The notes beneath the pieces are model-generated. The model worked only from the letters and a program-made list of their open reading frames with translations, was not told where the DNA came from and ran no database searches. A DNA stretch of 64,000 nt. It comes from Flavobacterium lindanitolerans (GTDB lineage: Bacteria; Bacteroidota; Bacteroidia; Flavobacteriales; Flavobacteriaceae). Positions 16,161 through 25,593 of the stretch are shown here, one piece after another. The stretch's first letter is position 1; each line of letters starts with the position of its first letter. The stretch covers positions 248,001 to 312,000 of the forward strand of contig NZ_PJND01000008.1 of the NCBI RefSeq assembly GCF_002846575.1, written 5' to 3'. A program made the position numbers and the translations under genes.

Positions 16161-17444
16161 ATGCCTATAACAGCAAACGACCCAAATAGAAAATCATGGC
16201 TGGAAGTACCACAAGACAGCGATTTTCCTATACAGAATATACCTTTTGGAGTTTTCCTTACTAAAGATGATGTAGTCACAATCGGAACAAGGATTGGTGA
16301 CTATGCCATTGACCTTGGTGCCCTACAGCAATTGAACTATTTTGAAGGAATTGACCTGACTGACGATATGTTCATGCAGGACACCCTAAACGATTTTATC
16401 TCTGACGGAAAAAAAACATGGCGATTGGTGAGAAACAGGATTGCCGATATTTTTGACGCTACCAATTCCGAACTAAGAGATAACGAAAAACACAGAGAAA
16501 CGGTTATCTTTAAGATAGAAGATGTTGAAATGCAACTGCCGGTATTGATTGGCGATTATACTGATTTCTATTCCAGCAGAGAACATGCTACCAACGTTGG
16601 AAAAATGTTCCGCGACCCTGAAAATGCCCTGCTTCCTAACTGGCTTCATATTCCTGTAGGCTATCACGGAAGAAGCTCAACCATTGTCCCTTCCGGAATT
16701 CCTGTTCACAGACCAATGGGACAGACTTTGCCTAATGGTGAAACGACTCCTGTATTTGGACCGTCAAGATTGGTTGATTTTGAATTGGAAACTGCTTTCA
16801 TTACGACCGATGCCAATATTATGGGAGAAAATATCCCGGTACATGAAGCGGAAGATTATATTTTCGGGATGGTTCTTTTGAACGACTGGAGCGCCAGGGA
16901 TATCCAAAAGTGGGAATATGTCCCATTAGGACCATTCCTTGCAAAAAACTTCGCCTCTTCTATTTCACCTTGGATTGTAACTATGGATGCTTTGGAGCCT
17001 TTCCGTACAAAAGGTCCAAATCAAGACCCTATGCCGCTGCCTTACTTACAGGAAAAAGGCAAGAAAACTTTTGACATTAATCTGGAAGTTTCCTTACAGC
17101 CGGAAAATGCAGAACCTACAGTTATCTCAAAATCAAACTTTAAGTACATGTACTGGAGTATGAGCCAGCAATTGGCTCACCACACTTCTAACGGCTGCCG
17201 TGTCAATTCAGGCGATATGATGGGCTCCGGAACTATTTCCGGTCCTACACCTGACAGTTTCGGCTCAATGTTGGAATTGACCTGGGGCGGAAAAAATCCG
17301 CTTACTATGAGCGACGGTACAGAACGTAAGTTCATTAATGATGGCGATACGGTCATTATGAAAGGCTATTGCAAAAAAGACAATGTCAGAATTGGATTTG
17401 GTGAGGTTTCCAGCAAATTGCTACCTCCTTTTTTCAGAAAATAA
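16161..17444 (+). CDS. fahA: Fumarylacetoacetase
   Basis: 427 residues, the expected length. It cleaves fumarylacetoacetate to fumarate and acetoacetate, the last step of tyrosine degradation. Visible motifs include [16 protein letters not shown] (metal/active-site region), [20 protein letters not shown] [37 protein letters not shown] and GSGTISGP. Other tyrosine-degradation genes are not in the window. It has its own promoter and a terminator at 17464. Confidence 0.95.
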   Translation: MPITANDPNRKSWLEVPQDSDFPIQNIPFGVFLTKDDVVTIGTRIGDYAIDLGALQQLNYFEGIDLTDDMFMQDTLNDFISDGKKTWRLVRNRIADIFDATNSELRDNEKHRETVIFKIEDVEMQLPVLIGDYTDFYSSREHATNVGKMFRDPENALLPNWLHIPVGYHGRSSTIVPSGIPVHRPMGQTLPNGETTPVFGPSRLVDFELETAFITTDANIMGENIPVHEAEDYIFGMVLLNDWSARDIQKWEYVPLGPFLAKNFASSISPWIVTMDALEPFRTKGPNQDPMPLPYLQEKGKKTFDINLEVSLQPENAEPTVISKSNFKYMYWSMSQQLAHHTSNGCRVNSGDMMGSGTISGPTPDSFGSMLELTWGGKNPLTMSDGTERKFINDGDTVIMKGYCKKDNVRIGFGEVSSKLLPPFFRK

Positions 17445-17463
17445 CAGACACTATATATTTTAC

Positions 17464-17490
17464 AAAAGCTCCGGTATTCCGGGGCTTTTT
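17464..17490 (+). terminator. Terminator after fahA
   Basis: Stem agctccgg / ccggggct (one G-U pair), TATT loop, flanked by A and T runs. Confidence 0.85.
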
Positions 17491-17530
17491 TGTTTTGGTC
17501 CCAAAGCAGAAAACACTTTGAAAAAAGATA

Positions 17531-17538
17531 TATATTTG
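17531..17538 (+). promoter_or_regulatory. -7 box upstream of lipoprotein gene
   Basis: TATATTTG matches TAnnTTTG, 18 bases before the ATG at 17557. A -33 TTG at suitable spacing is not evident. Confidence 0.5.
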
Positions 17539-17556
17539 CTTAAATTTTTAACATTT

Positions 17557-18738
17557 ATGAAGAAGATTACTCTCCTGTTTTTAGTATTTGCTTTAGTGTC
17601 CTGCGGCGTAAAACAAACTACCAATATGTTAACCAGCGGTGATTATGACGGAGCTATTGACAATGCCGTAAACAGTCTCCGCTCCAACAAAGACAAAAAA
17701 GGAAAACAGGACTATATCTACTTACTCGAAGAGGCCTTTGCCAAAGCAAAAGAGCGGGACTTGCGCGACATCCAATTCCTGGCAAAAGACGCCAACCCAA
17801 GAAATCTGGAACGCATCTATACGACGTATGTTCAGTTAAACAACCGCCAGGAAAAAATACGGCCGCTTTTGCCTTTGCGTCTGATGAAAGAAAACAGAAA
17901 TGCCATCTTTCCGTTTGACGATTATACTGACCAGATTGTAAACAGCAAAAATGCACTTTCAAAATATCTCTATGACAATGCCAAAGCCTTATTGTTGACT
18001 AAAGACAAAATGACAAGCCGCCGTGCCTATGACGACCTTCTTTATCTTGACCAAATCAATCCGGGTTTTAAAGATGTCCGTAAGCTTATGGATGAAGCCC
18101 AATTGAAAGGAACTGATTTCGTAAATGTCTATATGAGAAACGAAACCAATATGGTTATCCCAATTCGTCTGCAAAACGACCTGTTGGATTTCAGTACCAA
18201 CGGATTGAATGACAAATGGACGGTATATCACAGTAGCAAGCAAAAAGGCGTGAATTATGATTTTGAGATTGTAGTAAACTTCCGCCAAATCAATATCTCT
18301 CCGGAACAGGTAAAAGAAAAACAATTCATTAAAGAAAAACAGATTAAGGACGGTGTAAAAAACCTGACAGATTCACGTGGTAATGTAGTCAAAGACAGTT
18401 TGGGTAATGTAATTAAGGTTGACAAATTTAAAACGATTAAGGTTGACATCTATGAATTTACACAATTCAAAGCCGCGCAGGTAACTGCCAAAGTAGATTA
18501 CATCGACTACAAATCCGGCCAATTATTGCAGACTTTCCCACTAACCAGTGAATTTATTTTTGAGAACATCTACTCTACTTACCGTGGTGACAGAAGAGCT
18601 GCAGACGAATCGTATTACACTTACTTCAACCAAAAAGCAGTTCCTTTCCCGTCTAATGAACAGATGATTTATGATACGGGAGAAGATTTAAAGGTAAAAC
18701 TGAAAAATATTATTTCCCGAAACAGCATCAGAAGATAA
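17557..18738 (+). CDS. Uncharacterised lipoprotein
   Basis: 393 residues. The N-terminus is a lipoprotein signal peptide (MKKITLLFLVFALVSCGVK) with the lipobox cysteine at 17. The frame is open further upstream (to 17383), but that would overlap fahA and its terminator, so the ATG at 17557 is the start. The body has helical segments around 25-160 (TPR-like: YDGAIDNAVNSLRSNK) and a beta-rich C-terminal half. No catalytic motif was recognised. It is probably anchored in the envelope; function unknown. Confidence 0.8.
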   Translation: MKKITLLFLVFALVSCGVKQTTNMLTSGDYDGAIDNAVNSLRSNKDKKGKQDYIYLLEEAFAKAKERDLRDIQFLAKDANPRNLERIYTTYVQLNNRQEKIRPLLPLRLMKENRNAIFPFDDYTDQIVNSKNALSKYLYDNAKALLLTKDKMTSRRAYDDLLYLDQINPGFKDVRKLMDEAQLKGTDFVNVYMRNETNMVIPIRLQNDLLDFSTNGLNDKWTVYHSSKQKGVNYDFEIVVNFRQINISPEQVKEKQFIKEKQIKDGVKNLTDSRGNVVKDSLGNVIKVDKFKTIKVDIYEFTQFKAAQVTAKVDYIDYKSGQLLQTFPLTSEFIFENIYSTYRGDRRAADESYYTYFNQKAVPFPSNEQMIYDTGEDLKVKLKNIISRNSIRR

Positions 18739-18868
18739 TTCTTAAAAAACAACCGTAAACACTAGGTTTTACATCGCATAATGAATTAAATTACAATAAA
18801 TTAACATAATTAGTATTTATTTATAAGATTTTATAGGTTAAATTTATCACAACCTAAATTTATCAATT

Positions 18869-19726
18869 ATGAATAAAACTACTATGTTATGCTCATTCCT
18901 TATGAGCTTATCGGTGTATGCGCAAAAAATCGAGGATTTTGAACGCATTGAGGTAGACGGTTTTTACACCAATCCTCTCTTTTCTCCTACCGGAGAATAT
19001 GTACTCTTAACCGGAGAACACCTTAAAGGTGTCTATCTTCTGGAATTGAAAACCAATACAGTAAAGCCAATTTCTGACAAACAAGGTAGCGGTTATGCTT
19101 ATGTCTGGGACAAATCGGGCGATTCTTTTTACTTTAAAGAAAAATCCGACAAGGAATATTTCTCAAATGCTAAGGTTATTAACTATAATATCCGGGATAA
19201 TTATTCTAAAAAGGTAGAAAATATTGACCCAAACTATCTACCGTCTTACAGAGGTGCTTCAAAAAAGGGAGACAATCAGGTTGTGGTGTATACCAATCTG
19301 GCGAACTTAAAAATTGAGGCCAAAGATTTAGCTACTTCAAAACAATGGGTTGTAACCAATGATGAAGGCCAATTTTACAATGCCATGCTTTCTAACGATG
19401 GCAAAAAAGTAGCCGTACATAATGGAGCCGATATCTATATTTATGATATTGACGGAAAAACCAAAGGCAGAAAAATCGGAACAGGAATCGCCACCGCCTG
19501 GTCTGATGATGACTCCTATCTTATCGGGTTTTTAGACGAAAGCGAAAACGGGCATACCGTTAGCAATTCAGAACTCTATCTTTTTGATGTCGAGAAAGGC
19601 AAAACCAAAAAGATTACGAATACTGAAGTGATTTTTGAAATGTTTCCGACCATCCACAAGGACAAAGTCATTTTCTCTGATGACAAAACCGGAAGACTCT
19701 TTATCGCAACTCTAAAAATGAATTAA
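18869..19726 (+). CDS. Secreted beta-propeller (WD40/TolB-like) protein
   Basis: 285 residues with a signal peptide (MNKTTMLCSFLMSLSVYAQ). Repeating blades of the TolB/DPP-IV N-terminal type are visible (NPLFSPTGEYVLLTG, YAYVWDKSGDSFYFKE, NAMLSNDGKKVAVHNG, ATAWSDDDSYLIGF). It ends one base before the amidase gene start, so the two are co-transcribed, suggesting a shared envelope role, perhaps peptidoglycan handling. No enzymatic motif was found. Confidence 0.75.
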   Translation: MNKTTMLCSFLMSLSVYAQKIEDFERIEVDGFYTNPLFSPTGEYVLLTGEHLKGVYLLELKTNTVKPISDKQGSGYAYVWDKSGDSFYFKEKSDKEYFSNAKVINYNIRDNYSKKVENIDPNYLPSYRGASKKGDNQVVVYTNLANLKIEAKDLATSKQWVVTNDEGQFYNAMLSNDGKKVAVHNGADIYIYDIDGKTKGRKIGTGIATAWSDDDSYLIGFLDESENGHTVSNSELYLFDVEKGKTKKITNTEVIFEMFPTIHKDKVIFSDDKTGRLFIATLKMN

Positions 19727-19727
19727 G

Positions 19728-21200
19728 ATGAAAAAGACAGCCTTTATATTTGGTTTATTGCTATGCTCTTTAGGAATAAACGCACAGATAGTTGTACTTG
19801 ACCCTGGACATGGCTATGGAACCAGCACAAGTGACAATCCGGACGGAAGGACGGCCACAGAAATAGAAACAGCTCTTGCTGTTGCCCAAAAAACAAAAGC
19901 TCTGATTGATAACAGTTGTACATGGACTGTGCATCTTACCAGAACAACCAATGTAAACGGATGGATTTCTGTCAACCAGAGAGCTACAATGTCCAATAAC
20001 TGGAATGCCGACCGTCTTTTAAGTATTCACTGTAATGCAGGTGGAGGAACCGGAACAGAGACTTTTTACTGTACTGCTGATGACACCAATACAGCTCCTG
20101 ATATTGCTTTTGCACAAAAAATTCAAGCTGATATGGTCACTCACGGTTCCTGGACCAACAGACGTTGTGTAGAAGACAACAGCTTTTTAGCCTACCATTT
20201 AGGAGTTCTGAGATATTCTTCAGCAACAGCCTGTTTGAATGAAATTGGTTTTGTTGATACTACTTCAGATGCGGCAAAATTAAACAGCAATACCTGGAGA
20301 GACAGCTTTGCCCTGGCCTATTTTAATGCGTTCAAATCCAATTTAAATCTTACGTGTAGTGCGGTAGCCGCTCCTGGAACTTTTTCGCTGACACTTACAC
20401 CGGAATGTAGTGGGACCTCTACACAAAACCGTTTGAACTGGACAGCTTCAAGCAATGCTACCGGATATGACATTTACAGAAACGGCGCATTATATGCCAG
20501 CAATATTACAGGAACACAATACATCAACACACTTGTAACCGGTGGTACAACTTACACCTACTATGTTATTGCTAAAAACAGCTCCGGAACAAGAACAAAT
20601 TCTAACGGAACGCTTTCTGCTTCAACTTTGGTTTGTAATGCCACACCAGGAAGTTTTACCATATCAGCAACAGCAACCTGCAGCGGAACGCAAAGTGCCA
20701 TCAATGTTACCTGGACAACTTCCAGCAATGCTACTTCTTATGACATTTACAGAAACGGAAACCTGTATGCTCCAGACGTAACAGGAAATTCATTCCTGAA
20801 TACGTATCTGATTACTGCCGGAACCAGCTATTCTTACTATATCAAGGCTAAAAACGCCAATGGTTCTGTCAACAACTCTAACGGAACAATTAGCAGAACT
20901 GCTATTAGCTGTGGCTCAGGTAGGGCCGCTGCAAGCCCGATTGGAAAATCAGAATTGGATGTTAAAATCTATCCAAATCCAAACAACGGGCAGTTTACAA
21001 TTACTGTTGACAAAGCTTCTGCCGGCGATGTTCAGTATGCGATATATGATATTACAGGTAAGGTAATCGAATCGAAAAGCATCGAAAGTGATGGCCGCTT
21101 GGAAACCGCAGTTGATATTTCAAGACTTCCATCTGGAACTTACATTATCAACGTAACAACAGACAATCAGGAATTTACCAAAAAGATTATCAAAAACTAA
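19728..21200 (+). CDS. Secreted N-acetylmuramoyl-L-alanine amidase with two Fn3 domains and T9SS sorting domain
   Basis: 490 residues. After a signal peptide (to about 20) comes an Amidase_3 domain (about 22-205) with motifs VVLDPGHGYG, ETALAVAQ, LLSIHCNAGG and CLNEIGFVDT, which supply the zinc His/Glu residues that cleave the amide between muramic acid and L-alanine. Two ~90-residue fibronectin type III repeats follow (each with SNATxYDIYRNG). The final ~75 residues are a type A T9SS sorting domain (VKIYPNPNNGQFTI to IIKN), so the protein should be exported by T9SS to the surface or medium. The cargo may attack other bacteria's walls or remodel its own. Confidence 0.92.
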   Translation: MKKTAFIFGLLLCSLGINAQIVVLDPGHGYGTSTSDNPDGRTATEIETALAVAQKTKALIDNSCTWTVHLTRTTNVNGWISVNQRATMSNNWNADRLLSIHCNAGGGTGTETFYCTADDTNTAPDIAFAQKIQADMVTHGSWTNRRCVEDNSFLAYHLGVLRYSSATACLNEIGFVDTTSDAAKLNSNTWRDSFALAYFNAFKSNLNLTCSAVAAPGTFSLTLTPECSGTSTQNRLNWTASSNATGYDIYRNGALYASNITGTQYINTLVTGGTTYTYYVIAKNSSGTRTNSNGTLSASTLVCNATPGSFTISATATCSGTQSAINVTWTTSSNATSYDIYRNGNLYAPDVTGNSFLNTYLITAGTSYSYYIKAKNANGSVNNSNGTISRTAISCGSGRAAASPIGKSELDVKIYPNPNNGQFTITVDKASAGDVQYAIYDITGKVIESKSIESDGRLETAVDISRLPSGTYIINVTTDNQEFTKKIIKN

Positions 21201-21224
21201 AAAACCTTTCCAATCCAAAAACAG

Positions 21225-21258
21225 AAATCCGGAGTCCAAAAGACTTCGGATTTTTTTT
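21225..21258 (+). terminator. Terminator after amidase gene
   Basis: Stem aaatccggagtc / gacttcggattt (one G-U pair), five-base loop, then a T run. Confidence 0.9.
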
Positions 21259-21320
21259 GTGACATTTATACAACATTTTGTTAAAAACCATCAACACCTG
21301 AAATTATTATATTTTTTGTG

Positions 21321-21328
21321 TACATTTG
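21321..21328 (+). promoter_or_regulatory. -7 box of the arginine operon
   Basis: TACATTTG, the same box as used at 35565 and 40590. The -33 position holds CTG (21298-21300), a weak match at 20-base spacing. Transcription would start close to the leader ATG at 21334, so the leader may be read from a nearly leaderless mRNA. Confidence 0.6.
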
Positions 21329-21333
21329 CACCG

Positions 21334-21411
21334 ATGAATAATTACAATTTACATACAACTTCTATCCTACGGACACTTCCTGCACTAACTTCGCGGGTTG
21401 TGCGGTCATAA
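21334..21411 (+). CDS. Candidate leader peptide of the arginine operon
   Basis: 25 codons plus stop, beginning MNNYNLHTTS and ending SRVVRS. It starts six bases after the -7 box and lies ~250 bases upstream of the first arginine gene. It has three Arg codons, at 21370, 21394 and 21403, all CGG, a codon that is scarce in AT-rich flavobacteria. Two lie in the last five codons. The arrangement fits a ribosome-stalling leader that senses charged arginyl-tRNA. No described equivalent is known to me; the function is inferred. Confidence 0.5.
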   Translation: MNNYNLHTTSILRTLPALTSRVVRS

Positions 21412-21657
21412 TCTGTACCGCCAAAGTTTAACGAGTCCTAAAACCTTTATTCATTTTTTATTTTTCAGTTTTGAAATTTCCAATCATTTTACAGGGATAT
21501 TACTATCCTGACTTGACTACAACATCTTTATTTTTTTCAGCTTCGGCCAGTTTCCGGCCTTAGGTCTGCTATATTTCTATGAAATAGGTCCGTCCTGTTT
21601 CCTCCTTCCGCAAAATTAATATCACCTTATTTTTTTAACCCAATCTTACATTTAAAA
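21412..21657 (+). promoter_or_regulatory. Untranslated leader between the leader peptide and the arginine genes
   Basis: About 245 bases without an ORF. It contains short dyads: gcggt/accgc overlapping the leader stop (21403-21423), ggcc/ggcc around 21547, and atttc/gaaat around 21572-21584. None is a canonical terminator with a T run, so an attenuation switch is possible but its structure is not resolved. Confidence 0.4.
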
Positions 21658-22266
21658 ATGAATGTAACCATCTGTATTGCTCAGAAAGAGCACTATAAGT
21701 TCGCACAGGAAATTTGCGATACCATGGAAGCGTCGGCACTTTTAAGAGGCACTGGAATTGCCAAAAGGTCGCCCGAGTACATCCAGAAAAAAATGGAAAA
21801 CAACGATGCCATAATCGCTTTGGAAAATGGAAAATTTGCAGGTTTCTGTTACATTGAAAGCTGGGAACATGGCCAGTTTGTAGCCAATTCCGGACTCATC
21901 GTACATCCTGATTTTCGTCACCTCGGACTTGCCAAAAAAATCAAGAAGAAAGTCTTTGAATACTCCCAGGAAAAATATCCGGGAGCAAAAATTTTCGGGA
22001 TTACGACAGGCCTGGCAGTAATGAAAATCAATTCCGACTTAGGATACAAACCCGTTCCTTTTTCTGAACTGACAACCGACCCTACCTTTTGGGCCGGATG
22101 CAAAGGCTGCACCAATTATGACATTCTGGAACGAAAAGAATTCAAAATGTGCCTCTGTACAGGAATGCTTTATGACCCGGAAAACAAAAAAACGGAAGAG
22201 GTGAAATTCAATAAAAAAGTGCTGACAAGATTGAAACAAATCAAGCAGACATTTCTAAAAAAATAA
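21658..22266 (+). CDS. GNAT acyltransferase, likely N-acetylglutamate synthase for arginine synthesis
   Basis: 202 residues. GNAT fold with the acyl-CoA-binding region VHPDFRHLGLAKKIKKKV and the upstream strand FVANSGLIVHP. It is unrelated to classical ArgA (no amino-acid-kinase domain). As first gene of the operon, four bases before argG, and with no other argA or argJ in the window, it is the best candidate for acylating glutamate in the first committed step. The donor could be acetyl- or succinyl-CoA. A Cys-rich C-terminal part (WAGCKGCTNYD, KMCLCTGML) is a feature of this group. Confidence 0.78.
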   Translation: MNVTICIAQKEHYKFAQEICDTMEASALLRGTGIAKRSPEYIQKKMENNDAIIALENGKFAGFCYIESWEHGQFVANSGLIVHPDFRHLGLAKKIKKKVFEYSQEKYPGAKIFGITTGLAVMKINSDLGYKPVPFSELTTDPTFWAGCKGCTNYDILERKEFKMCLCTGMLYDPENKKTEEVKFNKKVLTRLKQIKQTFLKK

Positions 22267-22270
22267 TCAT

Positions 22271-23464
22271 ATGAAAAAAGTAGTTTTAGCTTATAGCGGC
22301 GGTTTGGATACCTCATTCTGCCTGAAATATCTGAAAAATGAAAAGCAACTGGAGGTCCATACCATATTGATAAACACAGGAGGTTTTGATAATGAAGAAT
22401 TAGATGCCATCGAAAAAAGAGCTTATGAATTGGGAAGTGCACAGCATATCAATCTGGACATCATTGACCATTATTATGAAAAAGCCATCAGGTTTTTAGT
22501 TTTTGGAAATGTACTGAAAAACAATACCTATCCCCTGTCTGTAAGTGCGGAAAGAGTTTTCCAGGCTATAGAAACCGTAAAATACGCCAAAAAAATAGGC
22601 GCTTCGGCTATTGCCCATGGCAGTACCGGTGCCGGAAACGATCAGATTCGTTTTGACCTGATTTTCCAGACAATTGCACCCCAACTGGAAATCATCACGC
22701 CAATCAGGGATTTGAAATTATCACGTCAGGAAGAAGTCGACTATCTTCAGAAAAACGGAGTAGAGTATTCCTGGGAAAAGGCGCAATATTCAATCAATAA
22801 AGGCATTTGGGGGACCAGTGTTGGCGGTAAAGAAACATTAACCTCTAATCTGTCATTGCCAGAAAGTGCCTATCCGTCTCAGCTTCAGAAAACAGAACCG
22901 GAAAAAATCACGCTTCATTTCAAAAAGGGAGAAATCATTGGTCTTAACGATGTATTTGACAAACCAACGGCTATTATTACCCAATTGGAAAAATTAGCCA
23001 GTGCCTACGCTATCGGGAGAGACACTCATGTTGGCGATACGATTATTGGAATCAAAGGAAGAGTCGGTTTTGAAGCAGCAGCTCCACTGATCATCCTAAA
23101 AGCGCATCATCTGCTGGAGAAACATACGCTTGGAAAATGGCAGCAATACTGGAAAGAACAGTTGGGCAATTGGTACGGTATGCTTTTTCATGAAGGGCAG
23201 TTTTTAGATCCTGTAATGAGAAACATCGAAACTTTTTTAGAAGACACCCAAAAAAATGTAACGGGAACCGTGACCGTAACCCTAAAGCCATATTATTTTT
23301 CATTGGACGGAATCGAATCCGAACACGACCTGATGAACAGCAAATTTGGCCAATATGGGGAAATAAACAATGCCTGGACGGCTGATGACGCCAAAGGTTT
23401 TATCAAGATTCTTGGTAATGCCCAGTCTATTTATTCACAAGTAAATTCCATCGATTATGATTAA
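22271..23464 (+). CDS. argG: Argininosuccinate synthase
   Basis: 397 residues. Joins citrulline and aspartate using ATP. The ATP-binding P-loop VVLAYSGGLDTSFCL is at the N-terminus, and AIAHGSTGAGNDQIRFD and GIWGTSVGG are further family motifs. It overlaps argC by 8 bases. Confidence 0.97.
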   Translation: MKKVVLAYSGGLDTSFCLKYLKNEKQLEVHTILINTGGFDNEELDAIEKRAYELGSAQHINLDIIDHYYEKAIRFLVFGNVLKNNTYPLSVSAERVFQAIETVKYAKKIGASAIAHGSTGAGNDQIRFDLIFQTIAPQLEIITPIRDLKLSRQEEVDYLQKNGVEYSWEKAQYSINKGIWGTSVGGKETLTSNLSLPESAYPSQLQKTEPEKITLHFKKGEIIGLNDVFDKPTAIITQLEKLASAYAIGRDTHVGDTIIGIKGRVGFEAAAPLIILKAHHLLEKHTLGKWQQYWKEQLGNWYGMLFHEGQFLDPVMRNIETFLEDTQKNVTGTVTVTLKPYYFSLDGIESEHDLMNSKFGQYGEINNAWTADDAKGFIKILGNAQSIYSQVNSIDYD

Positions 23465-24434
23465 AGCAGGAATTATTGGAGGTGCCGGTTATACTTCAGG
23501 CGAATTGCTTCGAATTCTGGTAAACCATCCCAAAGTAGAAATTGATTTTGTTTTCAGCACCTCACAGGCCGGAAAGCCTTTAACGGCAGCACATCCCGAT
23601 TTGATAGGCGAAACCGGTTTGGTATTTACAGACAAAATAAATCCTGATGTAAATGTCGTATTTCTATGCCTCGGACATGGCAAATCAAAAGCCTTTTTGG
23701 AAAATAACAAATTTGCTTTACATACCAGAATCATCGACCTGAGTAATGATTTCCGTCTTGATAATGATGCGGATTTCAATTCTGATTCTTTTGTTTATGG
23801 CCTTCCGGAACTAAATAAAAATAAAATAGCTGCTGCAAAATACATTGCCAATCCGGGATGTTTTGCAACCGCCATACAATTGGCACTTTTGCCTTTGGCT
23901 TCAGAGAATTTACTGGAAAATGATGTTCATGTTAACGCCATAACGGGAAGTACCGGAGCCGGAGTACAGCTTTCAGAAACTACGCACCATAGTTGGAGAA
24001 ATTCAAATATTTCCCATTACAAAGCTTTTGAACACCAGCACCTGGCAGAGATAAAACAAAGTCTGAATAGTTTGCAGGAAGATTTTGAAAATGAAATACT
24101 ATTCATCCCAAATCGCGGCGAATTTACCCGAGGCATTTTTGCAACGCTCTACACCAAAACAAGCAAAAGCAAAGAAGAACTGATTGATTTGTACCAGACA
24201 TATTACAAAGAACATCCTTTTGTATGGGTTACGGCAGAAGACATCAGCCTGAAAATGGCGGTTCAGACCAACAAATGCATTCTTAGTCTGGAGAAAAAAG
24301 GAGATTATCTTTTGGTCACTTCCATTATCGACAACCTGCTAAAAGGAGCATCAGGCCAGGCTGTACAGAACATGAACCTGATGTTTGGCCTGGAAGAAAC
24401 AACCGGATTAAAATTAAAACCCAGCGGTTTTTAA
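23457..24434 (+). CDS. argC: N-acetyl-gamma-glutamyl-phosphate reductase
   Basis: 325 residues. Reduces acylglutamyl phosphate to the semialdehyde with NADPH. Rossmann motif GIIGGAGYTSGELLRIL at the start; the catalytic Cys lies in YIANPGCFATAI, and the His in FIPNRGEFTRGI region. It overlaps argG and precedes argD by 17 bases. Confidence 0.96.
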   Translation: MIKAGIIGGAGYTSGELLRILVNHPKVEIDFVFSTSQAGKPLTAAHPDLIGETGLVFTDKINPDVNVVFLCLGHGKSKAFLENNKFALHTRIIDLSNDFRLDNDADFNSDSFVYGLPELNKNKIAAAKYIANPGCFATAIQLALLPLASENLLENDVHVNAITGSTGAGVQLSETTHHSWRNSNISHYKAFEHQHLAEIKQSLNSLQEDFENEILFIPNRGEFTRGIFATLYTKTSKSKEELIDLYQTYYKEHPFVWVTAEDISLKMAVQTNKCILSLEKKGDYLLVTSIIDNLLKGASGQAVQNMNLMFGLEETTGLKLKPSGF

Positions 24435-24451
24435 ACCCTAAAAAAAAGAAA

Positions 24452-25588
24452 ATGAGCTTATTTAATGTATATCCAATATATAACATCACACCTGTCAAAG
24501 CCTTGGGAGCCAAAGTTTGGGACGATAAAAATCAGGAGTATCTTGACTTCTATGGCGGTCATGGTGTAATTTCAGTAGGACATTCCCATCCCAACTATGT
24601 GAAAGCCATCCAGTCACAGATTGAAAAAATCGGGTTTTATTCCAATTCCATCCAAAACCCATTGCAGGAGGCCTTCGCAAAGAAATTAGGCGAAATGTCA
24701 GCTTATCCTGATTACAGTGTGTTTTTATGCAATTCGGGTGCAGAAGCCAATGAAAATGCCTTGAAACTGGCTTCTTTTCATAACAAAAAATCAAAAGTGA
24801 TTGCTTTTCACAAAAGCTTTCACGGACGAACTTCTGCCGCAGTTGCCGTAACCGATAATCCATCTATTGTAGCACCAATTAATGCCAATCATCCGGTTCT
24901 TTTTCTACCGCTCAACGATATTGAACTGGTCAAAAAAGCAGTTTCAGAAAATGAAATCTCGGCAATCATCATTGAAGGAATCCAGGGTGTTGGCGGATTG
25001 GATGAAGGAACTCCCAAGTTTTTTCAGGAATTGGAAGAGCTCTGCAATGCCAATGACATTATCCTGATTGTCGACGAAATCCAAAGCGGCTACGGGCGTT
25101 CCGGACAATTCTTTGCACACCAGCATCATGGCATCAAGCCGGATATTATTACGATGGCAAAAGGAATGGGCAACGGATTTCCTATTGGCGGATTGCTCAT
25201 CAGTCCAAAATTCAAAGCCTCGTTTGGTTTGCTCGGAACCACTTTTGGCGGTAACCATCTTGCCTGTGCTTCGGCTCTGGCAGTTTTAGAAATAATCGAA
25301 GAGGAAGCAGTTTTGGAAAACGTAAAAAAACAATCCGATTATTTTATCCAGGCCGTTTCACAAATACCTCAGGTAAAAAAGATTAAGGGAAAAGGCCTTA
25401 TGCTAGGTCTGGAGTTTGATTTTGATGTGGCAGAACTGCGCAAAAAATTGGTCTATGAGCAATTTATCTTTACGGGGAATGCCTCCCAAAAGAACCTGCT
25501 AAGAATACTTCCGCCATTACTTATCACTGAAACGGAAATCGACAAATTTGTTGCCGGACTAAAAAATGCATTACAATACTTAAATTAA
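24452..25588 (+). CDS. argD: Acetylornithine/succinylornithine aminotransferase
   Basis: 378 residues, PLP-dependent class III aminotransferase. PLP-site motifs are VDEIQSGYGRSGQFFAHQ and the Schiff-base Lys in IITMAKGMGNGFPIGG; also CNSGAEANENALKLA and TTFGGNHLACA. Converts the semialdehyde to acylornithine. Five bases before argF'. Confidence 0.95.
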   Translation: MSLFNVYPIYNITPVKALGAKVWDDKNQEYLDFYGGHGVISVGHSHPNYVKAIQSQIEKIGFYSNSIQNPLQEAFAKKLGEMSAYPDYSVFLCNSGAEANENALKLASFHNKKSKVIAFHKSFHGRTSAAVAVTDNPSIVAPINANHPVLFLPLNDIELVKKAVSENEISAIIIEGIQGVGGLDEGTPKFFQELEELCNANDIILIVDEIQSGYGRSGQFFAHQHHGIKPDIITMAKGMGNGFPIGGLLISPKFKASFGLLGTTFGGNHLACASALAVLEIIEEEAVLENVKKQSDYFIQAVSQIPQVKKIKGKGLMLGLEFDFDVAELRKKLVYEQFIFTGNASQKNLLRILPPLLITETEIDKFVAGLKNALQYLN

Positions 25589-25593
25589 AAAAA

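Noticed and set aside
17383..17556. N-terminal extension of the lipoprotein gene
   Set aside because: It would overlap the end of fahA and a terminator; the lipoprotein signal peptide sets the start at 17557.
24495..24863. Minus-strand ORF inside argD
   Set aside because: Lies entirely within a conserved gene on the other strand and lacks family motifs.
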